NCBI GenBank assembly: GCA_019237115.1
Contig: JAFAHS010000352.1
Coordinates: forward strand, 1 to 46,454
From: Deltaproteobacteria bacterium
GTDB lineage: Bacteria > Desulfobacterota > Binatia > Binatales > Binataceae
Length of the DNA: 46,454 nucleotides
Reading direction: 5' to 3'
Under the pieces are notes generated by a model. It was given only the letters and a program-made list of their open reading frames with translations. It was not told the DNA's origin and searched no databases. A program made the translations under genes and the position numbers. Positions 25,582-33,280 of this stretch are shown here, one piece after another (position 1 is the stretch's first letter; every line of letters starts with the position of its first letter).

Positions 25582-27041
25582 GGATGTCCCGGACCGGCCT
25601 CCGAAGGTTTTTCCGCAAGCAAACGTGCGACCTCTTGTTCTACAACCGTTCCCTTAAAGAAATTTGGATTCACGTCGGTCTTCGCATGCACCGGATTTGC
25701 AAAAACGAAATCGCGGAAGTCTCGCTGGTCAAGCAAGCCCTCGTCCACCAACTCGTAGGCTTCTTTGGCGGCGTCGCGCATGTCCGGCAGGTCGAAGTGA
25801 CCCGCGTCGGAGCTGTAGAGCGCGCCGAGCCGTGCACCCATCGGATTTTTCCGCGTGTCGAACGCAAGCGACGTCAGTTTGTCGTCCCCCTCACATCCGA
25901 AAAAGAAGCTGGTCGTGAACATCCTGACGATGTCCTCTTTCCGCTCGATGCCGCAGCGCCCGAACTCGTCGAGGTTCGCAAGATCCTCCTGGGTACCCCA
26001 CAGCAGATCGGAATGATCCTCACGGATCCGAGCCAGCGCGGTTTCGCCGTACTCGCTTCCGTACTCGCGGAAGAGCCGCTGCATCAGCGGCCAGTCGAGT
26101 TTCTCGGGCGCGAAGTTGCTGACCGCCTGGCGGCTCCGCTTCTCGAAATGACCCATCAGATCGGAAAGCAGCGCGGCGGCCCACGCGACGCCGCCCTCGA
26201 GGAACGCGAAGCGGAGCTGAGGAAATCTTTTCGGCACGCCGCCGATGAACAGCGCCTTGCAGATGGACTCGGCCGACGTGGCGAAGTGTCCGATGTGGTT
26301 GTAGACAAAATTCGAAATCGATCCGCGGAACCCCAACCCCGAGGTCGGCGAATGAAAGGTCGGCGCGACTTTCAGTTCGACGCACTTCGCCCACACCGGA
26401 TCGTAGTCGTCTTCGCTGTCAAGGCAGAAATTGTCGAGCCAGAAACCCTGCGCGGACTTCGAGGCCAGGCGGCGCACCGCGTACGATGGCATCAGGATCG
26501 CCTTCATCCTGAGGTCACGCACGACATGCTCCAGTTCCGCGATTGCCTCGCCGGGCGTATGCATCGGAATGATCGCAACCGGGGTCATCCGGTCGGCATA
26601 TTCGCGAAACAGCTCGGCGTACATGTCATTGTACGTGCGGCACAGCGCGCGCCGCATCTCGTCGTCGCCCAGGTGGAGCATCGACATCCCGAGGCTCGGA
26701 TAGATGACTGCGAAGTCGAGGCCCATCTCGGCGAGCCGCTGATGATAAAGCTTCGGCAACGAGCTGGTCGCGCGATCGAGCGTCTGTCCCGAGGGATGCC
26801 CCCACCAGATTGGACGCGGCGCCCGGAATTCGCGCCGTTGCTCCGGGGTGAGGCGATACCATCGAAAGTGCAGCGGCGAATCGGGCAGCGACTTGTAGCG
26901 CTCGACCATCTCGCTGCCCGCCGTCGCCTTCAGGAAGTCGAAGAAGGCCGGTTCAAATTCGGCGAGGTGCGCGTCCGAGTCGATGATCGGATGGCTCAGC
27001 CGCGCGCGAATCTGTGCTGACTTCGAGTTACCATTTTTCAT
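25578..27041 (-). CDS. Amidohydrolase-2 family metal-dependent hydrolase or decarboxylase
   Basis: This 487-aa TIM-barrel protein belongs to the ACMSD/gamma-resorcylate decarboxylase-like amidohydrolase-2 family. It has IIDSDAHL (D-x-H-type metal motif) at residues 19-26, VAIIPMHTPGEA, PTFHSPTSG with a barrel His, and FLEGGVAWAA near the end of the barrel. Relatives decarboxylate hydroxylated aromatic acids or hydrolyse ring-opened products. In this cluster either hydroxybenzoate decarboxylation or processing of a cleavage product is plausible. ATG 27041 has GGAGA upstream. It is 49 nt after the aldehyde dehydrogenase gene, and its TGA overlaps the next ATG. Confidence 0.85.
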   Translation of the reverse strand: MKNGNSKSAQIRARLSHPIIDSDAHLAEFEPAFFDFLKATAGSEMVERYKSLPDSPLHFRWYRLTPEQRREFRAPRPIWWGHPSGQTLDRATSSLPKLYHQRLAEMGLDFAVIYPSLGMSMLHLGDDEMRRALCRTYNDMYAELFREYADRMTPVAIIPMHTPGEAIAELEHVVRDLRMKAILMPSYAVRRLASKSAQGFWLDNFCLDSEDDYDPVWAKCVELKVAPTFHSPTSGLGFRGSISNFVYNHIGHFATSAESICKALFIGGVPKRFPQLRFAFLEGGVAWAAALLSDLMGHFEKRSRQAVSNFAPEKLDWPLMQRLFREYGSEYGETALARIREDHSDLLWGTQEDLANLDEFGRCGIERKEDIVRMFTTSFFFGCEGDDKLTSLAFDTRKNPMGARLGALYSSDAGHFDLPDMRDAAKEAYELVDEGLLDQRDFRDFVFANPVHAKTDVNPNFFKGTVVEQEVARLLAEKPSEAGPGHP

Positions 27042-27090
27042 TGCGCGTCTCCGTGCGGCGTTGGCGGGCGCATCGCATCGCGCGGGTCCA

Positions 27091-28560
27091 TCACCGCTGA
27101 TAGAACGGCGGAATCGTCGCCTCCACGTTTACCCACACTGACTTGGGCGTCGTGTACTCGTGCATCGCCTCGAATCCCATGTCGCGGCCGTAGCCGGAAT
27201 TGCGCACCCCGCCGAACGGCGAGCCCGGATTCGCGCGCTTGTAGCAATTGATCCAGACCATGCCGCTTACCATGCGATCCGCCACGCGATGCGCGCGCTG
27301 GAGGTTGCTGGTCCAGAGCCCGCCGCCGAGCCCGTAGGCAGTGTCGTTCGCGATCGCGATCACTTCTTCCTCGTCCTTGAAGGTGCTCACGCTGACGAAC
27401 GGGCCGAACACTTCCTCCTGGCATACGCGGTCGGTTGGCCGCGCGCGGACGACCGTCGGCATGACGTAGCATCCGCGGGCGAGCACCGGATCAGAGCACG
27501 CCCTGCCGCCGACGAGTATTTCGGCGCCCTCCCCCTTTGCAATTCGGCAATACTCGAGCACTCGATCGCGATGCATCGCCGAAGTGAGCGGTCCCATCTC
27601 GGTCGCGGGCTCCAGTGGATTGCCGATCTTGATCGACGACGCAAGCTTCAGGAATCCGTCGAGGAAATGCTCCGCGATTTTTTCCTGCAGCAGCAGGCGC
27701 GAGCCCGCGATGCAGGCCTGGCCTTGGTTATGAAAGACGGCAAACGCGCTGCCGCCGATCGCGGCCGGAAGGTTGGCGTCATCGAACACGATGTTGGCGC
27801 CCTTCCCGCCCAGCTCGAGCTGCACGCGCTTTAAGTTGCCCGACGATGCCTGCGCGATTTTACGTCCAGTCGCGGTCGAGCCGGTGAACGCGATCTTCGC
27901 GACCCGTGGATGCTCGGCAAGATACTGTCCGGCGACTGCCCCGTAGCCGGGCACGACATTAACGACGCCGGGCGGGAATTCGACCTCGCGGATGAGTTCC
28001 GCGATTTTCAACGAACTCAGCGGCGTCAACTCGGCGGGCTTCAGAATCACGCAATTGCCCGCGGCGAGAGCCGGGCCCATCTTCCAGCTCGTGAACATGA
28101 TCGGAAAATTCCACGGCACAATCTGGCCGACCACGCCGAGCGGCTCATGCGTGACATAGTTCAGGAAACCGTGCTCGACCGGAACCACGCGGCCCTGGAA
28201 TTTGTCGGCCATGCCGCCGAAGTAGCGGAACGTCGCCGCGGTGCGCGGAACGTCGAGGCCGCGCGAGTCGCGAATCGGATGACCGGTGTCGAGGCTTTCG
28301 ATCTCGGCAAGCTCAGCCGCGTGCGCTTCGATCGCATCCGCCAGCTTCAGGAGCAGGCGTCCGCGATCGGCGGCTGCGGTCGCGCGCCATCCGGGAAACG
28401 CTTGCGATGCCGCCGCGACGGCGCGATCGATATCGGCGGCACGCGCCTCGGCTACCTCGGCGAGCCGGGAGTTGTCGTGCGGATTGAGCACCTCGATTCG
28501 GCCGCCTTCGACCGCGTCGACGAATTCACCGCCAATGAATAGTCGCGTTTGAAACCGCAT
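27091..28560 (-). CDS. NAD(P)-dependent aldehyde dehydrogenase, probable 4-hydroxymuconic semialdehyde dehydrogenase
   Basis: This 489-aa protein is a standard-length ALDH with catalytic Cys283 (FHNQGQACIAGSR), general base Glu249 (LELGGKGAN), oxyanion Asn151 (PWNFP) and the FTGSTATGRKI cofactor loop. ALDHs oxidise aldehydes to acids. The gene lies directly after the hydroquinone dioxygenase subunits (7-nt gap). In characterised hydroquinone loci (hap, pnp) an ALDH oxidises 4-hydroxymuconic semialdehyde to maleylacetate, so that role is the leading inference here. General sequence features alone would also fit a betaine-aldehyde-like enzyme. Confidence 0.88.
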   Translation of the reverse strand: MRFQTRLFIGGEFVDAVEGGRIEVLNPHDNSRLAEVAEARAADIDRAVAAASQAFPGWRATAAADRGRLLLKLADAIEAHAAELAEIESLDTGHPIRDSRGLDVPRTAATFRYFGGMADKFQGRVVPVEHGFLNYVTHEPLGVVGQIVPWNFPIMFTSWKMGPALAAGNCVILKPAELTPLSSLKIAELIREVEFPPGVVNVVPGYGAVAGQYLAEHPRVAKIAFTGSTATGRKIAQASSGNLKRVQLELGGKGANIVFDDANLPAAIGGSAFAVFHNQGQACIAGSRLLLQEKIAEHFLDGFLKLASSIKIGNPLEPATEMGPLTSAMHRDRVLEYCRIAKGEGAEILVGGRACSDPVLARGCYVMPTVVRARPTDRVCQEEVFGPFVSVSTFKDEEEVIAIANDTAYGLGGGLWTSNLQRAHRVADRMVSGMVWINCYKRANPGSPFGGVRNSGYGRDMGFEAMHEYTTPKSVWVNVEATIPPFYQR

Positions 28561-28567
28561 CGTGCGA

Positions 28568-29539
28568 TCAAAAATCCACCGGATTCGGCTTTAGCTTCTT
28601 GTTCGCGTACAGCTCCGGCAGGGACGAATCGTTGTGCTCCCACACCAGCAGCATCGAGCGCCTGGGCGAGTAGCCCTGGTGACGGATATTCGCCGGCATC
28701 GCGGCCACGTCTCCCGGCTTCATCACGACTCGGGCGCGCGGCGCGCCGGTCTCACGATCCTGCACGTCCCAATGAATCTCGTCGCTCAATTGCACGAACC
28801 ATTCGACGCGATCATTGCCGTGGATAATCGGCAGCATGTACTCCTCGGTCGTCGGGCAGAGCAGGCTGTTCTTGACCGCCGACGTAATCGACGGGTTCCA
28901 CGTCACATCCGAGCGCGAGAGGTAGGCGAAAAAGTTGAACGCATGCACTTCATTTTCGAAGCCCGGCTCGGCGTGAACTTCAGGCTCGCTCTGATCGACG
29001 TCGCTGAATTGGCGATTGACGGGATTGCCGTTCGCATCGGAGCGAAGCGGCGTATCGCCCTTGAGCCCGACCATCCGCTGCGCCACGACACGATTCCTTC
29101 GCAGCGCGGCGAGATTGCTGCCGTGCTTCGCGCCGAATGGGGTGCCGGTCTCCTCGGGCGCGGCGAAGGGATCGAATCCTTCGTTGGTCCAGTCCTCGAG
29201 CATCGCAGCGAACGTCGAGCGGACCGAATCGCCATTCAGAGTCTCGACGAACTGCTTGTTCCTCGCGCGATAGCCCGCGTTGTAGAGACCCCCGAACACA
29301 TCGACGGTGCCGTAATGATTGGTCGTGCCGAAGACCTCGTCGAAGTTTACCGTCCCGTAGAAGAAGTTCCAGGCAACGTCGCGCATCAGCGCGCGCAGAA
29401 ATCGGTCGACCGAGATGGTGTGCGAGCCGCCCGGCCAGGTGATGTGTGCGAAGTACTCGTCGCGTTCGAAATTGAATTTGCTGAGGGTGAACCTTCTATA
29501 CCCGTAGTCATTTGCCCCGTCCGCTTTTGCATCGCTCAT
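28568..29539 (-). CDS. hqdB: Hydroquinone 1,2-dioxygenase, large subunit
   Basis: This 323-aa protein resembles the large (about 38 kDa) subunit of two-component Fe(II) hydroquinone dioxygenases (HapD, HqdB, PnpC2). Segments I associate with that family are FERDEYFAHITWPGGSHTI, FGTTNHYGTVDVFGG, DEPEVHAE-like DQSEPEVHAEPGFENEVHAF, and the cupin-like C-terminus HGNDRVEWFVQLSDEIHWDV with PANIRHQGYSPRRSMLLVWEH. The enzyme opens hydroquinone to 4-hydroxymuconic semialdehyde. The gene lies 12 nt after the small-subunit gene and 7 nt before the ALDH gene, as in known loci. Start ATG 29539 follows GGAGAG. Identity is from remembered family features, not an alignment. Confidence 0.8.
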   Translation of the reverse strand: MSDAKADGANDYGYRRFTLSKFNFERDEYFAHITWPGGSHTISVDRFLRALMRDVAWNFFYGTVNFDEVFGTTNHYGTVDVFGGLYNAGYRARNKQFVETLNGDSVRSTFAAMLEDWTNEGFDPFAAPEETGTPFGAKHGSNLAALRRNRVVAQRMVGLKGDTPLRSDANGNPVNRQFSDVDQSEPEVHAEPGFENEVHAFNFFAYLSRSDVTWNPSITSAVKNSLLCPTTEEYMLPIIHGNDRVEWFVQLSDEIHWDVQDRETGAPRARVVMKPGDVAAMPANIRHQGYSPRRSMLLVWEHNDSSLPELYANKKLKPNPVDF

Positions 29540-29551
29540 AAAGCTCTCCGA

Positions 29552-30046
29552 CTACTTCTGGCAGATGTCCTTCCAGCGCTCCGCTGTCAGATCGCCGACA
29601 ATGGTCTGCAGCAGGATCACTCCGGGCTTTGCCGCATGGAATTGATACGCCGCCCCCTTCGGCAGCAGAGCCATGTGGCCGCGCCGCGCGACGATGTGAC
29701 CCATCTTCTTTCCCTTGGGCGCACCCTCGAGAATCGTCGTCCCCTCATGATCGTCGGCAACGATTTTCTCTTCCAGCTTGACGAGGCGAATTTCGATTTC
29801 GCCGTCCATGACGATCGCCGCTTCGTCGTGCGAGGTCGCGTACCACGGGGAAGTGCCCTCGGCACGAATCGCTTCGAGCACATATTTCAGATTTTTGCCG
29901 ACCGCGATCTTCTCGTAGGCCTCGGCCTTCGACGCGACTTCGAAGATGTTCGAAAAGGCGTAGTTGCGCGGATCGTCATTGATAACCTCTACCCCACCCT
30001 TTTCGTAATTCTCGAGCGATCCGAACCGGGTCCCGCGCCGCATCAT
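29552..30046 (-). CDS. hqdA: Hydroquinone 1,2-dioxygenase, small subunit
   Basis: This 164-aa cupin-like protein has the size of the small subunit (about 18 kDa) of hydroquinone dioxygenases. It contains NYAFSNIFEVAS, VGKNLKYVLEAIRAEGTSPW, HDEAAIVMDGEIEIRLVKLE and GHMALLPKGAAYQF. Characterised enzymes are alpha2beta2 heterotetramers of this and the large subunit with catalytic Fe(II). Start ATG 30046 is preceded by a very strong GGGGAGGAG site, stronger than those of its neighbours. It sits 18 nt after the LLM gene. Confidence 0.8.
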   Translation of the reverse strand: MMRRGTRFGSLENYEKGGVEVINDDPRNYAFSNIFEVASKAEAYEKIAVGKNLKYVLEAIRAEGTSPWYATSHDEAAIVMDGEIEIRLVKLEEKIVADDHEGTTILEGAPKGKKMGHIVARRGHMALLPKGAAYQFHAAKPGVILLQTIVGDLTAERWKDICQK

Positions 30047-30064
30047 TCGTCGCTCCTCCCCAGA

Positions 30065-31270
30065 TTAGTGATGTCCGGCCGCGCGGATCACGGTCGGCGC
30101 CTGCGGTGGCGTGGGTTTGGTTTTGCGTTTCATCGCCTTCTCGCTGAGCCGCTCCACCAGTGCAGCTTTTTCTTTGGCGCGCTGATGGTCGCGTTCCTTG
30201 ATCGCGGGCAGGACTTCGCGACCGAACAGGTCTATCGAGGACATGAGCAGTTCGTGGGGAATCTTGCCCGCTTGCGAGAGAAACAGGACCTGGTCCACCC
30301 CGGATTCTTCGAAACCGCGCAGCGTCGCCCGAATCTGCTCGGGTGTGCCCACACAGTTTTGCACGTGCGACGCCGAGGCCAGAGGGTCGTCAATTGTTAC
30401 TTTGACCGGCTGATTCTTGTAGCTCTCCCAGAGATTGGTCTTGCCCGGTTCGTGCTGCCCGAAGAAAGCGTAGTGGCCGAGCCCGTACATGAAGAAGCCG
30501 TGGTGTTCGTGTGTCATGTCGCGGACCAGCTTCTCGTTGTGATCGCAGAGAAACGGGCAGGCCATTGCGATCTGGGGGTTGATCGCATAGCCGACCGGTT
30601 CGCACTCGTTTTCGAGCGTCGAATAGTAGTCGCGCACCCACTGGCGAGATTCGTCCGGGGAGACGAACGCGAAGGTCAACGCACCGATGCCGAGCTTGGC
30701 CGCGAGCAGAATCGTTTCGCGCCGCGAGCACGCCAGCCACAACGGAGGGTGAGGCTGCTGGAGCGGCTTGGGCACCACGTTACGGCTGGGAGCCTTGATA
30801 TACTTGCCCTCGAAACCGGTGAACGGCTCCTCAACCAGCATCCGCACGGCGGTCTGCAGCCCCTCCAACCACAGCGCGCGTTTCTCTTCCTGCGGTACCG
30901 AGAACCCGCCCAACTCGACCTCGCACGCGCCCTCGCCGGTGCCGAAATCGCATCGACCGTCGCTTATCAGGTCAAGGGTCGCGATACGCTCGGCGACCCG
31001 CGCCGGCTGATTGATATAGGGCGGCATCTGCACGATGCCGTGCCCGACTCTGACGTTCTTGGTGCGCGCCGCGCAGGCCGCCAGGAAGATCTCCGGCGCC
31101 GAGGAATGTGCATATTCTTCCAGGAAATGATGCTCGGTCGCCCACACGTAATCATAGCCGCTGCGGTCGGCCAGCTCGACCTGTTCCAGCGCTTTCTTCA
31201 GGAGCTGATGTTCTGAATCGCGCGTCCACGGGCGTGGAAGCTGATGCTCATAGAATCCGCCGATTTTCAT
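30065..31270 (-). CDS. LLM class flavin-dependent oxidoreductase
   Basis: This 401-aa luciferase-like protein begins MKIGGFYEHQLPRPW and has YDYVWATEHHF, KNVRVGHGIVQMPPYINQPARVAE and GRCDFGTGEGACEVELGGF, the flavin-binding strands of the family. The last 40 residues are basic and Ala/Lys-rich beyond the barrel. It may use FMNH2 or F420 to oxidise an aromatic or alicyclic substrate ahead of ring cleavage. It is the first gene of the tightly packed run to hqdA, hqdB and ALDH. It is distinct from the LLM protein at 0.4-1.4 kb, sharing only family motifs. Confidence 0.88.
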   Translation of the reverse strand: MKIGGFYEHQLPRPWTRDSEHQLLKKALEQVELADRSGYDYVWATEHHFLEEYAHSSAPEIFLAACAARTKNVRVGHGIVQMPPYINQPARVAERIATLDLISDGRCDFGTGEGACEVELGGFSVPQEEKRALWLEGLQTAVRMLVEEPFTGFEGKYIKAPSRNVVPKPLQQPHPPLWLACSRRETILLAAKLGIGALTFAFVSPDESRQWVRDYYSTLENECEPVGYAINPQIAMACPFLCDHNEKLVRDMTHEHHGFFMYGLGHYAFFGQHEPGKTNLWESYKNQPVKVTIDDPLASASHVQNCVGTPEQIRATLRGFEESGVDQVLFLSQAGKIPHELLMSSIDLFGREVLPAIKERDHQRAKEKAALVERLSEKAMKRKTKPTPPQAPTVIRAAGHH

Positions 31271-31595
31271 TCCGCTTGGTCCTTTCCCAGTCGACCCCCA
31301 CGGTCTTCACGGAGAGCCCGATCGGAACGCGACGCCGAGTGCCAGCACATTCTAAGCCATTGACCGGAACATACTCCACCGAGAGAAATCCCACGTGGAA
31401 ACACGCTCACCCGTGCTCGTGAGTGGTCTGCAAACAAGACCGAGCGGCGACGAATGGGGATTCGGAGCGTGGCACGTGCGCCAAACCGCGCTCGAATCCA
31501 CGCGCTCATGGCCCGCGGACGGGGTCCGGTCGGTCGAAGTCGGCGACCGCCGAAGCGTGGTGAACGGGCGAACCCCGGTACTCTACGAGACCAGT
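31271..31595. other. Intergenic region upstream of the LLM-hqd run
   Basis: This 325-nt gap lies between the HpaB-type gene and the LLM gene, both on minus. On the minus strand a TAGAAT hexamer (31349-31354), about 80 nt before the LLM start, resembles a sigma-70 -10 element, but no matching -35 is seen. A second transcript start for the LLM-to-dioxygenase genes is plausible. No ORF or strong hairpin is supported. Confidence 0.35.
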
Positions 31596-32984
31596 TTAGT
31601 TGCCAGGCGCCTTGTCCTTGATTCCCGCGACGTGCAGGGCTTTTTCCTTCGCGCTCTTCAGGTCGTAGTACCTCCGCGTCACGATGCGTTGCGCGTAAAG
31701 GCCGCCGCCCGCTTGCACGTTGGTCACCGCTTTCCATCCGCCGTAAGCGTCGGCCGTCAGGTCGCGAATCGCATGGAACAGGCGCGCGCGGTACTCGCCA
31801 TCGACCCCGTTCATGGTGCCCATGTATTTTCGCAGCAGCGGGCCGGTCACTTCGTTTTCGAAATCGGCAATCGACGGCGCGGTCAGCACCGATCCACCCG
31901 AGATGTCGTGGAGATGGCGCACCATCGCGTTATAGTTGGCGGCCGCGTGGTACTTGCCCGCGTTGGTGTAGAGCTCGTCGGGGAACGCCCCCTCGGGGGT
32001 GACGCTGCAATTCGCGATAGCGGCTTCCAGAGCGGCGCGGACCAGTGTTGCATGAATTATCATCTCGGAGATTTTCTCCTTGATGTGGCTCTCCTTGGCC
32101 AGACCGTTTGCCTCCGCGATTAGCTGCGCAAACCCGACCAGCTGATCCGCCTCTTCCGCCATAGCGGAAAGACCACCTAACCGTTCCCACAACCCCAGCG
32201 AGTGCGCGAACACCGCGGCCTGCGCGAACTCACCGTCGAGGAAGATGCGCTCGTTAGGCACGAAGACATCGTCGAACATCACAAACCCTTCCGGCATGTG
32301 ACTCCTGGAAGAAACCGGGAACACCCGGCTGTCGGGATGCCGGGGTGCGTAGGTGGTATCGACGATTTTGACGCCCGGCGAATTGACCGGCACCGCGCAC
32401 GCGATCGCGTAGGACTCTTCCCCCGGCTTCATCGCCTTGGTCGGAATCGTCATCAACTCGTGACTGAGCGATGCGCCCGTGATGTGCAGCTTGGCGCCCC
32501 GGATGACGACTCCGTCCTTGCGGCGATCGACCACGTGCGTATACGCATCGGGATCGTCCTGCTTGCCGGGAGGACGGCTTCGATCGCCTTTCGCGTCGGT
32601 AATGCATTCGACTATTCGGATGTCGCGGTGCTGTGCGCCCTGGACATAGCTACGAATGCGTTCCGAGTACTGCGGCAGCGTGTCGGCGATGCGGGTGGCC
32701 GCCGTGGTCAGCGTCATGATCGATTGGTAGGTGACCGCCGAGACTATGTCGGATTCGTGGGTGAGCGGAATGCGATCTTTGAGCTCCGCGGCGGAATGTG
32801 GAATCGCCATCAGTGGGCTGACCGCGTCTGGCTTGGGCGAATACCAGCGATCATAACCCGCCGCCACTCGCGAAACGCAGGGCCCGAGGACCGGATGCGT
32901 CACGAGGTCACGGACTCGCTCACCTTCGAAGAAGGTTTCGCGATTGTCGTTCAAGCTCTTCTTGTATTGTTCTCCGGTCATCAT
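31596..32984 (-). CDS. 4-hydroxyphenylacetate 3-monooxygenase (HpaB) family flavin monooxygenase
   Basis: This 462-aa protein has the HpaB/4-HB-CoA-dehydratase fold. It begins MMTGEQYKKSLNDNRETFFEGERV, with HPVLGPCVSRVAAGYD, a central KDGVVIRGAKLHITGAS FAD-contact strand, EGFVMFDDVFVPNERIF and the C-terminal helical domain. HpaB oxygenases ortho-hydroxylate phenols with FADH2 from a separate reductase. The Fe-S cysteine set of the dehydratases is not apparent, so a monooxygenase is preferred. ATG 32984 has GGGAG nine nt upstream; the longer frame to 33038 adds nothing conserved. It stands upstream of the ring-cleavage genes. No HpaC reductase is in the window. Confidence 0.83.
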   Translation of the reverse strand: MMTGEQYKKSLNDNRETFFEGERVRDLVTHPVLGPCVSRVAAGYDRWYSPKPDAVSPLMAIPHSAAELKDRIPLTHESDIVSAVTYQSIMTLTTAATRIADTLPQYSERIRSYVQGAQHRDIRIVECITDAKGDRSRPPGKQDDPDAYTHVVDRRKDGVVIRGAKLHITGASLSHELMTIPTKAMKPGEESYAIACAVPVNSPGVKIVDTTYAPRHPDSRVFPVSSRSHMPEGFVMFDDVFVPNERIFLDGEFAQAAVFAHSLGLWERLGGLSAMAEEADQLVGFAQLIAEANGLAKESHIKEKISEMIIHATLVRAALEAAIANCSVTPEGAFPDELYTNAGKYHAAANYNAMVRHLHDISGGSVLTAPSIADFENEVTGPLLRKYMGTMNGVDGEYRARLFHAIRDLTADAYGGWKAVTNVQAGGGLYAQRIVTRRYYDLKSAKEKALHVAGIKDKAPGN

Positions 32985-33042
32985 GGCAGCCGACTCCCTT
33001 GCTCCGGTTGAATTGCGCCGGCGCGCAGCCTCCAACATTAGC

Positions 33043-33056
33043 TAAACGTTCGTTCA
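33043..33056. promoter_or_regulatory. Imperfect inverted repeat, possible TetR-type operator
   Basis: TAAACG-TT-CGTTCA forms an imperfect inverted repeat (five of six positions) about 60 nt upstream of the HpaB-type start. The AACG/CGTT core spaced by two bases resembles many TetR-family operators. On the minus strand, TTGAGA and TAATGT flank it with an 18-nt spacer as weak promoter-like hexamers. No regulator gene is adjacent. Confidence 0.3.
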
Positions 33057-33233
33057 ATTCTCAAACCGGATCGTCTCGGAGAGTGCAGAGGATTGACCAG
33101 CCGGGTTGGGCAAACCAAGCAGATGGCGGTGCGCGGGCCTGTCTTGGATGATCAGCCAGACCTTCCGCCAGGTTTGGGCGGAAAATTGCCGGGCCCACCT
33201 CGGTTGCCCATCTGGGCCGCTGGTCGCAGCCTT

Positions 33234-33261
33234 TTCTGTTCCCTTGGACAAGCGAACAGAA
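33234..33261. promoter_or_regulatory. 28-bp near-perfect palindrome, probable operator
   Basis: Arms TTCTGTTC (33234-33241) and GAACAGAA (33254-33261) are perfectly complementary. Inside them CTTG and CAAG also match around a 2-nt centre, with a single C-C mismatch between the two blocks. The whole is a 28-bp near-palindrome ending 19 nt before the GTG of the unknown gene. There is no U tract on either side, so a protein-binding site is likelier than a terminator. Confidence 0.55.
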
Positions 33262-33280
33262 CGTCACATAGTCTAGCCAG

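Noticed and set aside
25572..27020. Plus-strand open frame of 482 codons opposite the amidohydrolase gene
   Set aside because: Antisense to a gene with clear amidohydrolase motifs; Arg-rich composition and no ribosome site.
28634..31216. Long open frame (860 codons) on the plus strand, antisense to hqdB, hqdA and the LLM gene
   Set aside because: It mirrors strongly conserved genes on minus, has Arg/His-rich composition typical of antisense frames in high-GC DNA, and shows no family motif.
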